DNA of 64,000 nucleotides. Source: CAXMNX01 sp964194845 (lineage in GTDB: Bacteria; Pseudomonadota; Alphaproteobacteria; Rhodobacterales; Rhodobacteraceae). The notes below the pieces were generated by a model. The model was not told the DNA's origin and did not search any database. It worked only from the letters and a program-made list of their open reading frames with translations. The stretch lies in the NCBI GenBank assembly GCA_964194845.1, contig CAXMNX010000005.1:62001-126000 (forward strand). The letters run 5' to 3'. Within the stretch, counting starts at the first letter, position 1. Each line of letters starts with the position of its first letter. Shown piece by piece: positions 25,974 to 35,451 of this stretch. The position numbers and the translations under genes are program-made.

Positions 25974-26501
25974 TCAAAGCTTGCCCGGATCGGTCTCAAA
26001 GCCATCTATCGGCACCGGCGGACGGATATCCGCCTGAATACTGTCCGACGGGGCGGTCTGGCCGACAGGTTCAATTTGTGTCGCTTGCCCGGGTAGCGGT
26101 CCGCAGTTTACCGGATGAACGGTGGTCGGGTTGTCGAAGCCTGGTCCCGGCGGACGCGGCGGGAACGTTGCGCGACACCCTTCGATGTCTGACGAGTACG
26201 CCCGCGTCACAATTCCGTATTGAAACGCCACAACCACATAAGCCGTACTGTCGCCGAACTGCGGGAACCGGTAGCCGGGCGGGTTTGTCATATTTCGGTA
26301 GATAAATCGCTTTTCCGCCCCTTCGCGGACGATCTGTGTCGGGTTCCCCCATCGCAGTTTTACCTGCGTTTCTGTTGTGCGCCCGGGCTGGATGCTGGAC
26401 AACATTGCCCAGCGCACCTGGCCGTGATCCGCCATCGTGGTGTTCCACGCAACGCCGTCGCACGCCGAAAGCGCCAGGAGAACAAAGAAAAGCCGCCACA
26501 T
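25974..26501 (-). CDS. Small lipoprotein with a BamE-like repeat, unknown function
   Basis: A 175-residue protein with a type II leader ending in the lipobox LSAC (Cys14). The middle, SSIQPGRTTETQVKLRWGNPTQIV, is reminiscent of the SmpA/OmlA (BamE) domain seen in outer-membrane assembly lipoproteins. The C-terminal part is proline-rich (FPPRPPGPGFDNP). It is probably anchored in the outer membrane. It lies between pdxJ and acpS, on the opposite strand, and interrupts the usual cluster. The start is clear from the lipobox distance. Function is not established. Confidence 0.78.
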   Translation of the reverse strand: MWRLFFVLLALSACDGVAWNTTMADHGQVRWAMLSSIQPGRTTETQVKLRWGNPTQIVREGAEKRFIYRNMTNPPGYRFPQFGDSTAYVVVAFQYGIVTRAYSSDIEGCRATFPPRPPGPGFDNPTTVHPVNCGPLPGQATQIEPVGQTAPSDSIQADIRPPVPIDGFETDPGKL

Positions 26502-26590
26502 TCCCCAGCCAGTAGCACGCCGAGGTTGCCAAATCCTTGCAATGCCCGTGCCAAGGTTCCCATATGGGCGGCAAGTGTTTGGAAGGCCTT

Positions 26591-27019
26591 ATGATCCTCG
26601 GTATCGGCACCGATCTTTGCAACATCGAACGGATCGAGCGCACGCTCGAACGGTTTGGCGACCGCTTTCGAAACCGCGTCTTCACCAAGGTTGAGCAGCG
26701 AAAAGCCGAGCGCCGTCGTGACACGGCGGGCACCTATGCCAAACGCTGGGCGGCGAAAGAGGCGTGTTCGAAGGCGCTCGGCACCGGGCTCAGGATGGGG
26801 ATCGCCTGGAAAGACATGGCCGTCAGCAATCTGCGCACCGGTCAACCGGTGATGCAGGTGACCGGCTGGGCGGCCGAGCGGCTGGCCGAGATGACGCCCG
26901 AGGGGCACGAAGCGGTCATCCATGTGACCCTGACCGACGATCATCCCTGGGCCCAGGCATTCGTGGTGATCGAGGCCCGCCCGACTGCCGATGAAAAGCC
27001 TGTGATCACACCTGATTAG
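26591..27019 (+). CDS. acpS: Holo-[acyl-carrier-protein] synthase
   Basis: A 142-residue AcpS. The N-terminal [12 protein letters not shown] and the Mg/CoA-binding FTKVEQ plus [14 protein letters not shown] motif are complete. It transfers 4'-phosphopantetheine from CoA to apo-ACP. The ATG at 26591 starts the family N-terminus directly (MILGIGTD); an upstream extension to 26537 is not conserved. lepB follows at 72 bases on the same strand. Confidence 0.96.
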   Translation: MILGIGTDLCNIERIERTLERFGDRFRNRVFTKVEQRKAERRRDTAGTYAKRWAAKEACSKALGTGLRMGIAWKDMAVSNLRTGQPVMQVTGWAAERLAEMTPEGHEAVIHVTLTDDHPWAQAFVVIEARPTADEKPVITPD

Positions 27020-27091
27020 GCGCGGCGGCTTGCTTGACTTGCCTCGCCCTTGCGCTCAGAACGCGGCAACCGCAACCCGGCAGGACAGGCA

Positions 27092-27880
27092 ATGACCGAA
27101 AAGACCAGCACGGTGATGGATGGCATCGTCGAGACCGTCAAGACGATCGTCTATGCGCTTTTGATCGCCGGGGTCGTGCGGACAATATTTTTCCAGCCAT
27201 TCTGGATACCCTCGGGGTCGATGAAGGACACACTTCTGATTGGTGATTTTCTGTTCGTCAACAAATGGGCCTACGGGTATTCGCGCTATTCCTGCCCCTT
27301 TAGCATGTGTCCTTTCGAAGGACGCATCTGGGAAGGTCAACCAGATCGTGGCGATGTCGTGGTTTTCCGCCATCCGGTGAACGGCCAGGACTTTATCAAG
27401 CGCGTCGTCGGGTTGCCGGGCGACACGGTGCAGATGCGTTCGGGTGTTCTTCACTTGAACGGCTCGCCCGCGCCGCAAGTGCCAGACGGCACCTTTATCG
27501 AGAAATACGCCCGGCAGGGGCCGATCGGGTCATTCCCGGCCTGCTCCGAAAATGAACTGCTCGTTGGCAACGATTGCACGAAGACAAAAACAGTGGAAAC
27601 GCTCCCGAACGGCAAGCAGCACAGCGTGTTGGACGCCGGCCTTTCGCGCGTTGATAACACTGGCGTATCTCGGGTTCCGGAAGGCATGTTTTTCTTCATG
27701 GGCGACAATCGCGACAATTCAACTGATAGTCGGGTGTCACAAGCACAAGGTGGAGTCGGGCTGGTGCCAATTGAGAATCTGATCGGGCGGGCAGATCGGG
27801 TAATGTTTTCCTCTGCCGGACGGTCGCTGTTTTTCGTCTGGACCTGGCGCGCCGACCGGTTTTTCAAGAAGATCAACTGA
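27092..27880 (+). CDS. lepB: Signal peptidase I
   Basis: A 262-residue inner-membrane serine protease. One N-terminal membrane anchor ([14 protein letters not shown]) precedes the catalytic PSGSMKDTL, Ser43. The general base Lys103 is in [11 protein letters not shown]. The later [13 protein letters not shown] is the conserved box E. It removes leader peptides from secreted proteins. It ends TGATG into rnc, so both are translated together. Confidence 0.96.
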   Translation: MTEKTSTVMDGIVETVKTIVYALLIAGVVRTIFFQPFWIPSGSMKDTLLIGDFLFVNKWAYGYSRYSCPFSMCPFEGRIWEGQPDRGDVVVFRHPVNGQDFIKRVVGLPGDTVQMRSGVLHLNGSPAPQVPDGTFIEKYARQGPIGSFPACSENELLVGNDCTKTKTVETLPNGKQHSVLDAGLSRVDNTGVSRVPEGMFFFMGDNRDNSTDSRVSQAQGGVGLVPIENLIGRADRVMFSSAGRSLFFVWTWRADRFFKKIN

Positions 27881-28569
27881 TGCGCCTTGGTGCCGATCTT
27901 GAGGCGTTTTCTGCGCGTCTGGGGCGCAAGTTTAATAAACCCGAGTTTCTGGTCCGCGCGGTCACGCATCCGTCGATCGCAAGCGGGTCGCGGCCCGACA
28001 ATCAGCGGCAGGAATTTCTGGGCGACCGGGTGCTGGGGCTGGTGATTGCCGAAGCGCTTTTAACGGCCGACCCCGGGGCCAGCGAAGGCCAGTTGGCACC
28101 GCGATATAATGCACTTGTGCGCAAGGAAACCTGCGCGGAAGTTGCCCGCGAAATTGATCTGGGCACCGTGCTGAAACTTGGCCGGTCCGAGATGATGTCA
28201 GGTGGCCGCCGGAAGGAAGCGCTTTTGGCGGATGCGATGGAGGCGGTGATCGCCGCGATCTATCAGGACGCAGGATTTGAGGCGGCGCGCGACGCGGTTC
28301 TCAGGCTTTGGGGTGACCGGGTCGGGGCCGTGAAGTCGGACGCGCGCGACGCGAAAACAGCGCTTCAGGAATGGGCGCAGGCGCGCGGTCAGCAACCGCC
28401 GAGCTATGTCGAAATGGCGCGATCCGGGCCGGACCACGCGCCATTGTTCACGGTCGAAGCGCGGCTTGAGGGCGGATTGTCGGCGCGGGCCGAAGCCCCG
28501 TCAAAGCGGATTGCCGAGCAATCCGCCGCGCAGTCTCTGCTGGAACAACTGGGGGAAGCGAATGGCTGA
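27880..28569 (+). CDS. rnc: Ribonuclease III
   Basis: A 229-residue dsRNA endonuclease. The signature region is [12 protein letters not shown] (normally NERLEFLGD), with the second acidic site in [17 protein letters not shown] double-stranded RNA-binding domain forms the last 70 residues ([12 protein letters not shown] ... [13 protein letters not shown]). It processes rRNA and structured transcripts. Its ATG overlaps the lepB stop and its end overlaps era by eight bases, the usual lepB-rnc-era layout. Confidence 0.95.
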   Translation: MRLGADLEAFSARLGRKFNKPEFLVRAVTHPSIASGSRPDNQRQEFLGDRVLGLVIAEALLTADPGASEGQLAPRYNALVRKETCAEVAREIDLGTVLKLGRSEMMSGGRRKEALLADAMEAVIAAIYQDAGFEAARDAVLRLWGDRVGAVKSDARDAKTALQEWAQARGQQPPSYVEMARSGPDHAPLFTVEARLEGGLSARAEAPSKRIAEQSAAQSLLEQLGEANG

Positions 28570-29470
28570 GAAACGCGCGGGCTTTGTCGCCCTGATTGGC
28601 GAACCAAACGCCGGGAAATCGACGCTTCTGAACCGGATGGTCGGGGCCAAGGTGTCGATTGTGACCCACAAAGTGCAAACCACGCGCGCGCGGATAAGGG
28701 GCGTCGCCATCGAAGGCGATGCCCAGATCATATTCGTCGATACCCCCGGCCTTTTTCAGCCAAAGCGGCGTCTGGACCGTGCCATGGTTGCAGCCGCGTG
28801 GGGCGGCGTATCGGACGCGGATGTGGTCGTGTTGATGATCGAGGCGCACAAGGGTTTGACGACCGGAGTGAAGGCCATTCTGGAAAGCCTTTCAGACCGT
28901 GTTGGCAAGGCGACCGTGGCTCTGGCGATCAACAAGATTGACCGGGTTGACCGGTCTGTGTTGCTGGGATTGTCGGCGGACCTGAACGCAAAATATGAAT
29001 TTGCCGAAACCTTCATGATTTCAGCGGAAAAGGGCCATGGCGTCGATGATCTGAAACGCTGGCTGGCCGACCAGTTGCCAACCGAACCCTGGCTTTACCC
29101 CGAAGACCAGATTGCCGATCTGCCGCTCAGGATGATCGCGGCCGAGATGACGCGCGAGAAACTGACGCTGCGGCTCCATCAGGAATTGCCCTATCAGCTG
29201 ACGGTCGAGACCGAGGCGTGGCAGGATCGCGACGACGGGTCCGTGCGCGTCGATCAGGTGATCTATGTGGCGCGCGACGGCCACAAGGGCATCCTTCTGG
29301 GCAAAAAGGGCGAAACGATCAAGGCGGTCGGGCAATTGTCGCGGCAGGAACTGGCCGCATTTCTGGATCGCAAGGTGCATCTGTTTCTGACCGTCAAAGT
29401 GCGTCCGAACTGGCTTGAGGATGCCGAGAGATACAGTGAAATGGGCTTGAAGTTTTCCGATGGCGGATAA
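28562..29470 (+). CDS. era: GTPase Era
   Basis: A 302-residue GTPase with C-terminal KH domain. G1 [10 protein letters not shown]3 DTPGL, G4 NKID and G5 SAEKG are intact. The KH part contains [18 protein letters not shown], which binds 16S rRNA near its 3' end. It acts in 30S subunit maturation. The start ATG at 28562 overlaps the rnc end, and the N-terminus [16 protein letters not shown] is standard. Confidence 0.97.
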   Translation: MAEKRAGFVALIGEPNAGKSTLLNRMVGAKVSIVTHKVQTTRARIRGVAIEGDAQIIFVDTPGLFQPKRRLDRAMVAAAWGGVSDADVVVLMIEAHKGLTTGVKAILESLSDRVGKATVALAINKIDRVDRSVLLGLSADLNAKYEFAETFMISAEKGHGVDDLKRWLADQLPTEPWLYPEDQIADLPLRMIAAEMTREKLTLRLHQELPYQLTVETEAWQDRDDGSVRVDQVIYVARDGHKGILLGKKGETIKAVGQLSRQELAAFLDRKVHLFLTVKVRPNWLEDAERYSEMGLKFSDGG

Positions 29471-29479
29471 GCCGAGGTC

Positions 29480-29815
29480 ATGGTGACAACGCGCCTAACG
29501 TCTGAAGTTTGGGTCGCGGCCTATCTGACGCGCTGCCGGTTGGCCAACATTCCGGTATTCGTGGTCGCGCGCGGCGATCACACGGCAGGCGCGGTGCTGG
29601 TGAAACTGAACACTCTGGACGGGCAGGCCTGTGCGTTTCAACGGTCGTTTGATCTTATGAGCGGCGAACGGTGCTGGGTGGTGCTGGTCGACGGCAACGA
29701 AGCGGATGTGGATCTTAGCATCGGCAAGCAGCGGTCTTTCGATCCCGACATCTGGGTGATCGAGGTCGAGGATAAATCCGGGCGCCACTTGCTGGATGAA
29801 CCGGGCCTGGAATAG
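29480..29815 (+). CDS. DUF1491 family protein
   Basis: A 111-residue protein with the DUF1491 features RLTSEVWVAAYLTRCR at the start, VFVVARGDHTAGAVLVK in the middle and WVIEVEDKSGRHLLDEPGL at the end. The family is found across alphaproteobacteria and nothing is known of its role. It sits between era and recO with an ATG nine bases after the era stop, so is part of this operon. Confidence 0.9.
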   Translation: MVTTRLTSEVWVAAYLTRCRLANIPVFVVARGDHTAGAVLVKLNTLDGQACAFQRSFDLMSGERCWVVLVDGNEADVDLSIGKQRSFDPDIWVIEVEDKSGRHLLDEPGLE

Positions 29816-29843
29816 GGGCGCGGGCGTGTCGCCGTGTGGCGGC

Positions 29844-29875
29844 TCCCCCGCGGGAGTATTTCTGAACAGAAGAAG
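29844..29875. repeat. Rhodobacterales-type intergenic element ahead of recO
   Basis: The stretch CCCGCGGGAGTATTTCTGAA followed by CAGAAGAAG lies in the short gap between the DUF1491 gene and recO. Similar GGGAG/ATATTT-GAA-AGAAGAAG motifs recur in intergenic spaces of Rhodobacteraceae, often near transcript ends. Only this one copy was noticed in the window, so the assignment is weak. Confidence 0.33.
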
Positions 29876-29914
29876 ATGTCTGGTGCCGCGCGGACCGCTC
29901 GGGGATAAGAGACC

Positions 29915-30652
29915 ATGGAATGGCGCGAGGAAGGGGTTCTGCTGGCGGTTCGCCGCCACGGCGAAACCGCGGCGATTATCGAAGTTCTCACCGAAAACCA
30001 CGGTCGCCATGCGGGCGTTGTGCGGGGCGGGACCAGCCGGAAAGTGGCACCTGTTCTGCAACCCGGCGCGCAGCTTGACGTAACTTGGCGCGCGCGGCTT
30101 GAAGATCATCTCGGCGTCTTTGCCGTTGAGCCTGTGCGCAGTCGCTCTGTGCAAATGATGGCGGATCGCGAAACATTGGCGGCACTCAATGCGGTGACGG
30201 CGCTTTTGTCGTTTTCCTTGCCCGAACGCGAAGCCCACGCAGCGCTTTACCGGCGCACCCTGGCTTTGCTGGACATGATCGGCGAGGGGCCGGTTTGGGC
30301 GCTGGCCTATCTCAGGTGGGAACAGGCGCTTCTGGACGATCTGGGATTTGGTCTTGATCTCACGCGCTGCACAGTGACAGGAACGTCTGACAATCTGGCA
30401 TTTGTCTCGCCCAAAACCGGCCGTGCGGTTTCGGAAGCTGGTGCCGGGGAATGGGTCGAGCGGCTTTTGCCGCTGTCGCCCGCGCTTTTGGGTCGCGGCG
30501 ACGGCAGCGACGGCGAGCTTATGGAGGGATTACAGGTCACCGGGCATTTTCTGGCGACGCAGCTGGCGACGGCACTTGGCGACCGTCCGTTGCCCGAAGC
30601 GCGGCAGAGGTTCATCGACGTGCTGGCGCGGCGAATGGCGTCAGGCGAGTAA
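29915..30652 (+). CDS. recO: DNA repair protein RecO
   Basis: A 245-residue RecO. The N-terminal OB-like domain begins [26 protein letters not shown], and the C-terminal zinc-region remnant has only one Cys (LTRCTVTGT), the rest being replaced, as in other alphaproteobacterial RecO. It helps RecR load RecA on gapped DNA. Its last 12 bases overlap the 3' end of the convergent mcd gene. Confidence 0.93.
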   Translation: MEWREEGVLLAVRRHGETAAIIEVLTENHGRHAGVVRGGTSRKVAPVLQPGAQLDVTWRARLEDHLGVFAVEPVRSRSVQMMADRETLAALNAVTALLSFSLPEREAHAALYRRTLALLDMIGEGPVWALAYLRWEQALLDDLGFGLDLTRCTVTGTSDNLAFVSPKTGRAVSEAGAGEWVERLLPLSPALLGRGDGSDGELMEGLQVTGHFLATQLATALGDRPLPEARQRFIDVLARRMASGE

Positions 30653-32299
30653 GCGCCGCGCAATGACCTGCGCCTGAATTTCGGCGGCACCTTCGAAGAT
30701 GCTGAGAATACGTGCGTCGCAAAGAATACGGCTGATCCCATATTCCAGCGCAAAACCGTTTCCGCCGTGGATTTGCAAGCCATTATCGGCGGCGGCCCAG
30801 GCGACGCGCGCGCCCAGAAGCTTGGCCATCCCAGCTTCCAGGTCGCAGCGCCGGTCTTCATCTTTTTCGCGGGCCGAGAAATACGTCAGTTGCCGCGCGA
30901 CCATAATCTCGACTGCCATCATGGCAATCTTCGATGCCACACGAGGAAACTCGATCAGCGCCTTGCCAAACTGCTTGCGGTCTTGGCCGTAAGCGATCGA
31001 CACATCCAGCGCCGATTGTGCGACACCAATGGCCCGCGCGGCGGTCTGGATGCGGGCGCTTTCGAACGTTTGCATCAACTGCTTGAAGCCCTGACCTTCG
31101 ATGCCGCCCAGAAGGTTATCGCCATCGACCCGGAAGTCATCGAAATTGACGGTGTATTCCTTCATGCCGCGATAGCCCAGAACTTCGATCTCGCCCCCCG
31201 ACAGGCCCTCGTCCACGAACGGTTTCTCATCCGTCCCCGGCGTCTTTTCAGCCAGGAACATGGACAGACCGCGATAGTCGTCGGTGCCGGAAACGCTGCG
31301 CGCCAGAACCGTCATCATATGGGTGCGAGCGGCATGTGTGATCCAGGTTTTGTTGCCCTTGATCGTCCAGTCGTCACCGTCGCGGGCGGCGCGGGTGCGC
31401 AGGCTGCCAAGGTCCGATCCGGTGTTGGGTTCGGTGAAGACGGCGGTGGGCAGAATTTCCCCCGACGCAAGGCCCGGCAGCCACTTGGCCTTTTGTTCTT
31501 CGGTGCCGCCGCAAAGGATCAACTCGGCGGCAATTTCGGACCGGGTGCCCAGCGAGCCGACGCCAATATAGCCGCGACTAAGCTCTTCGGAGACCACGCA
31601 CATCGATGCTTTCGAAAGACCAAAACCGCCGTATTCCTCTGGAATCGTGAGTCCGAAGACGCCCATTTCGGCCATATCTTCGATGATATCCATCGGGATC
31701 AATTCGTCCTTCAGGTGCCAATCATGCGCATTCGGCTCGACCCGATCGCGGGCGAAGCGCCGAAACTGTTCGCGGATCATTTCAAGTTCGTCGCTGAGGC
31801 CGGTTCGCCCATACGTGATGTCGGCGGTGCGCTCGCGTATGATCTCGACCAGGCGCATCCGCGCGGCCTGGGTGTTGCCGTCCCGGGTCAGCTTCGCGAC
31901 CGCTGGCTCCATCATTGCGCGCTGGTCATCTTGCGTCAGACCAAGGTCCTGCGGGCGTACAATTTCGCCCTGGCTCATCGGGACGCCGCCGACCAGTTGC
32001 GATAGATACTCGCCGAAGGTGATCTGAAGGATAAGCTGCTCAAGCTCGCTGAAATGTTCCTCAGCCTCCAGTCGCTCGGCCCAGCCGTGCATCTGGCGAA
32101 GCGCCTGAACGTAGGTCGCCATCCAGGCCAAACCGTGGGCGGCAGTCTGATGGGTTTCAATCAGCACGCCGCTTACTTCGCCGCCATCGCTGACCTGCGC
32201 GCGAACCGCCGCTGTTGCCTTTGCCAGAAGGCTTTCGGCGGCATGAACCGACTTGCCGGTCAGGGCCAGCAGGTCGCTCAGAACAGGCGTTTCATTCAT
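30641..32299 (-). CDS. mcd: (2S)-methylsuccinyl-CoA dehydrogenase (ethylmalonyl-CoA pathway)
   Basis: A 552-residue acyl-CoA dehydrogenase with an N-terminal extension of about 170 residues ([25 protein letters not shown]-rich helical region through LGLTQDDQ) characteristic of Mcd. The ACAD core has [15 protein letters not shown], the FAD-binding [12 protein letters not shown], and the C-terminal [17 protein letters not shown]. Mcd converts methylsuccinyl-CoA to mesaconyl-CoA for acetyl-CoA assimilation in organisms lacking the glyoxylate shunt. The thiolase at 3786 could feed the same pathway. An XRE-type regulator is encoded 167 bases upstream. Confidence 0.9.
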   Translation of the reverse strand: MNETPVLSDLLALTGKSVHAAESLLAKATAAVRAQVSDGGEVSGVLIETHQTAAHGLAWMATYVQALRQMHGWAERLEAEEHFSELEQLILQITFGEYLSQLVGGVPMSQGEIVRPQDLGLTQDDQRAMMEPAVAKLTRDGNTQAARMRLVEIIRERTADITYGRTGLSDELEMIREQFRRFARDRVEPNAHDWHLKDELIPMDIIEDMAEMGVFGLTIPEEYGGFGLSKASMCVVSEELSRGYIGVGSLGTRSEIAAELILCGGTEEQKAKWLPGLASGEILPTAVFTEPNTGSDLGSLRTRAARDGDDWTIKGNKTWITHAARTHMMTVLARSVSGTDDYRGLSMFLAEKTPGTDEKPFVDEGLSGGEIEVLGYRGMKEYTVNFDDFRVDGDNLLGGIEGQGFKQLMQTFESARIQTAARAIGVAQSALDVSIAYGQDRKQFGKALIEFPRVASKIAMMAVEIMVARQLTYFSAREKDEDRRCDLEAGMAKLLGARVAWAAADNGLQIHGGNGFALEYGISRILCDARILSIFEGAAEIQAQVIARRLLA

Positions 32300-32466
32300 T
32301 GTCGCGGCCCCGTTTTCTGCACCTGCGAAGGTTTAGAGATTGCGCAATCGCGGCGCAAGAAGGTTTCGAATTGCACCCGGGAATTGAACGAAAATGGCGC
32401 AATGGGCGATTTCCGGCGCCGCACTTTCATTGAAGCATGTGTCGTGCAAGGGGCCAGCCCACGCGC

Positions 32467-33360
32467 CTAGTCTGGGAAAATTTCGGCATACCGGCGGCGC
32501 AACAGCGGGCTGCGGCGGCCAAAAATGGATCCCGGTATTGCCGCGCCCGGAAGCTCCCAAACGCCAAGATCGAAGCCGAGGCAATGGTCGCCAAGGCTTG
32601 TCATGCCCAGGTCGCGGCAGACCTGCGCACCGGCGGGCGAACATGAAACCGTCCCCATTCCAAGCAGAAAGACATCGCGAACGGCCAAACGCTCTAGGAA
32701 ATTCACGAAGGACGACATCAACAAGGTGCTCGCCGCTTCGTGGCCCGGGCAAACGATCAATGCAGGGCAATAACCGAAATACTCACCGGGCAGGATCGGT
32801 TGGCGCAGGCGATCAACCGATAGCTCGGATTCAATCAGGCGGCCCGCCCGAAACAGCTCCACATCTGCAGGAAGCAGAAATGGCAGGGTCCATTTTGCCA
32901 CCATCTTGTCGTTTTGCATGACCCCAGACCAATGATCCCGATAGGTTTCATAGATCGGCAGAAACACCTTTTCGTTAACCTCCAACCCGTCGGGAAGCGG
33001 GCCGAGTGTCGCTCCAGCCATTGCGATCGAAGTCAGGCAGGCTTGCCGCCAGGAGCCGTCAAAAACCTCGTCAACCACGGCGTCATCAAGCAGACGATAG
33101 GTGCTTTGGGTCGGATGTTGGCGCCGGGCCTCCCAATCTTCGCGGCAAGCGAGGATCTGCTCGCGGGTCCAGCCCAGTTTTTCCGCAAGCCGGTGTTCCA
33201 TATCGCCCCGGATGAACGAAACCGAACGTTCGTATTTGCCGATTGCATCGACGCTCACGCCAAGCAAATCGGCAAGCTGTTCCTGCGTCTGACGACCGTG
33301 CGTGCCAGTTGCCGCCCGCCAGGCGCGTAGTTTGCGGGCAAAAAGGGAAGTGTTTTCCAT
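32467..33360 (-). CDS. XRE-family regulator with an unusual C-terminal domain
   Basis: A 297-residue protein. Residues about 5-60 are an XRE/HTH_3 domain (RKLRAWRAATGTHGRQTQEQLADLLGVSVDAIGKYER). The remaining 230 residues are not a simple sensor I know. Features such as SFVNFLERLAVRDVFLLGMGTV followed by PAGAQVCRDLGMTSLG resemble the core of GNAT-like acyltransferases, but that is inference. The ATG at 33358-33360 starts the HTH. It is on the same strand as mcd, which it could regulate, though neither this nor the ligand is shown. Confidence 0.82.
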   Translation of the reverse strand: MENTSLFARKLRAWRAATGTHGRQTQEQLADLLGVSVDAIGKYERSVSFIRGDMEHRLAEKLGWTREQILACREDWEARRQHPTQSTYRLLDDAVVDEVFDGSWRQACLTSIAMAGATLGPLPDGLEVNEKVFLPIYETYRDHWSGVMQNDKMVAKWTLPFLLPADVELFRAGRLIESELSVDRLRQPILPGEYFGYCPALIVCPGHEAASTLLMSSFVNFLERLAVRDVFLLGMGTVSCSPAGAQVCRDLGMTSLGDHCLGFDLGVWELPGAAIPGSIFGRRSPLLRRRYAEIFPD

Positions 33361-33538
33361 CGGGTTGCCTTGGAATACTTGGTGTGCGGCGATTTCCAGC
33401 ATGACCCGATCATAAACGATCTGCCAAGTGAATTACGGGTGACTTACGGGTTTTTCCGGGTCTGCGGATCGGGTCAGTGGTGTGGGCCGCAGCTTTGGAA
33501 AATGTTGTCGGTGGCCAATTTCAAAAGGACGCCATGCC

Positions 33539-33724
33539 ATGACCCGCCTTATTTCGCTGCTGCCGGGTGTTATCAACTTGCTTTTCCTTAATGCCGCCAA
33601 GCCCCGCCACTTACTAAGGTCGCAGCACAGTCCAGAGTGCTGGCGCCCGGAACGCCGACCGCGCGCTCAGGGATGGTCGGTGGCGCGGCGCAAGCGGTAT
33701 CAATCGCTCAAGATGCTTGTGTGA
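33539..33724 (+). CDS. Possible small protein
   Basis: A 61-codon frame, MTRLISLLPGVINLLFLNAAK at the start and a basic tail RPRAQGWSVARRKRYQ. It has a good AAAAGGA 8 bases upstream of the ATG and a hydrophobic N-terminus. It lies alone between the XRE gene and the methyltransferase. I recognise no homologue and it may be chance; the good ribosome site is the main support. Confidence 0.3.
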   Translation: MTRLISLLPGVINLLFLNAAKPRHLLRSQHSPECWRPERRPRAQGWSVARRKRYQSLKMLV

Positions 33725-33741
33725 TACGTTGACCGAACGGC

Positions 33742-34569
33742 TTAACCCCGCCGAACTGCCGCAAATCGAATGCCCCCCACCAGCCCGCGGGCCAAGTATC
33801 CGGCCATCTTGGCGTAGAACAATTCAATAGCTGTATAGCCTTCCGGCCCGTGGACGGCTTCGTATTCTTCGCGCGCGTCGCGGAATGCCCGCAATCGAGA
33901 TGCAGTGAATTCGCTCCAGTCTTGCGTCATATCGGTGCGGTTGATGACGTCGAACCCGGCAACTTCCAACCCTGCAAAATAGGCATCCCGGTCAACCAAT
34001 GAACCGGGGCGCAAATGCTGGCGAAAATCTTCGGCTTCGTCCTCACCGGGTTTCTGGATCAGATACAGATCCTCGGCGAATAGGTAACCGCCGGGCGCCA
34101 GAGCACGACCAAGCTTTCCCAGATAAATCTCCCGGTGCGGAATGTGAAAAAACGCCAGCCAACTGACCGCGTGGTCAAATTCCCCCTCCGGCAAGTCCAG
34201 TTCCAGAAAATCCGCGTTCAGGTGATCGACGGCCCCGTTCATCGTGACGCGAGAGGATAATTCACGCGCCACCTGATCATAGTCCGCTTGCAACTCGACT
34301 GCGGTCACCTCAGCGCCGGTCCTATGCGCGATGTATCTCGCGCAGCCGCCCCAACCGGAGCCAACTTCGAGCACGCGGTCTCCCGCCCCGATGCCGCATT
34401 CGGCAATTGCCACGTCCAGCGCATCGGTGCCGTGATAGTGAAGCTGATCGAGCTGGCTCAGGGCTTCGACGGTCAGGGTTGCGCCCATGTCAAAACCCTG
34501 CGCCTGCAAGTCGGCCAGAATGCGCTCGGGCCGCTGGTAAAGCTGCATGGTCTTGATGTCGTCGGCCAA
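33742..34569 (-). CDS. SAM-dependent methyltransferase
   Basis: A 275-residue class I methyltransferase. Motif I is RVLEVGSGWGGCARYIA near residue 65, followed by VTAVELQADY, LDLPEGEFDHAVSWL for motif II-III, and AEDLYLIQKPG. The layout resembles phosphoethanolamine or thiol/amine methyltransferases such as those acting on small compounds, but the acceptor cannot be told. It stands near the SBP56/methanethiol-oxidase-like gene on the same strand, so a role in volatile sulfur chemistry is possible though only positional. Confidence 0.88.
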   Translation of the reverse strand: MADDIKTMQLYQRPERILADLQAQGFDMGATLTVEALSQLDQLHYHGTDALDVAIAECGIGAGDRVLEVGSGWGGCARYIAHRTGAEVTAVELQADYDQVARELSSRVTMNGAVDHLNADFLELDLPEGEFDHAVSWLAFFHIPHREIYLGKLGRALAPGGYLFAEDLYLIQKPGEDEAEDFRQHLRPGSLVDRDAYFAGLEVAGFDVINRTDMTQDWSEFTASRLRAFRDAREEYEAVHGPEGYTAIELFYAKMAGYLARGLVGGIRFAAVRRG

Positions 34570-34790
34570 AGTGCGCCCCTTGATCTCTCGGGGGAGCCTA
34601 TCATTCGGTGGTTTTTTGGCGAGGGGGTTTTCTGGTGCGATGCCGCCAGGTTTGGGACGGGCACGATGTTCTGATCAACTGATAAGATGATCGCTCCGAG
34701 CCCTTAGCTGACCGAATTCCGCTAAGTGAATGCACATTTGACTGGGCGATTGTATTCAACGTAATCTCAGATGTTTCACCGTAAGGCATG

Positions 34791-35448
34791 TCAAATAATG
34801 GCTGCCCAGCTTCCGATGCCACCGACCAGAATCAGGCTCAGTGCCCAGACAACATCAAGGTTGAACCAGCCTTTCGACAAGAATTTCAGCCCGAGCCAGA
34901 AATACATCCGTCGCCAGTAGCCCACCGGCCAGCGCCATCGCCGCTGTGTGGGCCAGCGCCACAACCAAGGCGGTGCCTGCGTTTTCAGCCATCAGGGACG
35001 TCGCGGCCTGATGTCCGGCATCGGGGTCCGTGCCGCAAATTCCCAGATAAATCGGCACGAGCATCAGACCCGCGCCATGCGCCATAGCTGCCAGAAACGA
35101 CCATAGCGCCAGCCGCGACGGGGGCACGCGGGCCAGAAAGCGGGGATGGCGACGGTTAATCAGCAGGTAAATCCCCAAGGCGATCACCAAGAGGCCCGCG
35201 CCAAGGCGAATCTCGCGTTGCCACATCACCAGCAGAGTCATTGCCGAGAACGGCAGAAGGATCGCTGTCATTGCCAGAAAGTGACCGAATGCCAGCGCCG
35301 CCAAAGCGATTGGCAATGCGCGTCGTCGCTGCTCCATCAATGCTGCCGAAACCGCCAGCGGCCAACCCATGCCGGGGTTCACCCCGTGATAGATGCCCGA
35401 TCCAATGACGGCCCACCAAAGAACCGCCACACTTGTTATGTCGTCCAA
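34791..35448 (-). pseudogene. Frameshifted integral membrane protein next to the SBP56 gene
   Basis: The open frame 34855-35448 encodes a 197-residue multi-pass protein beginning DITSVAVLWWAVIGSGIYHG and carrying HGVNPGMGWP and MAHGAGLMLVPIYLG. It ends abruptly at a short tail LVERLVQP. One base out of frame, the DNA reads on as MYFWLGLKFLSKGWFNLDVV followed by WALSLILVGGIGSWAAII to a stop at 34791-34793, an obvious last transmembrane helix. A single-base indel between about 34900 and 34930 thus disrupts the C-terminus. It is either a real pseudogene or a sequence error. The function is unknown, and the SBP56 gene starts only three bases from its 5' end. Confidence 0.75.
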
Positions 35449-35451
35449 GAC

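Noticed and set aside
30767..32005. Plus-strand ORF of 412 codons opposite mcd
   Set aside because: Antisense to a clear Mcd gene; its composition is typical of reverse-frame shadows in GC-rich DNA.
34570..34790. Possible gene between the methyltransferase and the membrane pseudogene
   Set aside because: No frame with coding character or ribosome site; treated as promoter/spacer.
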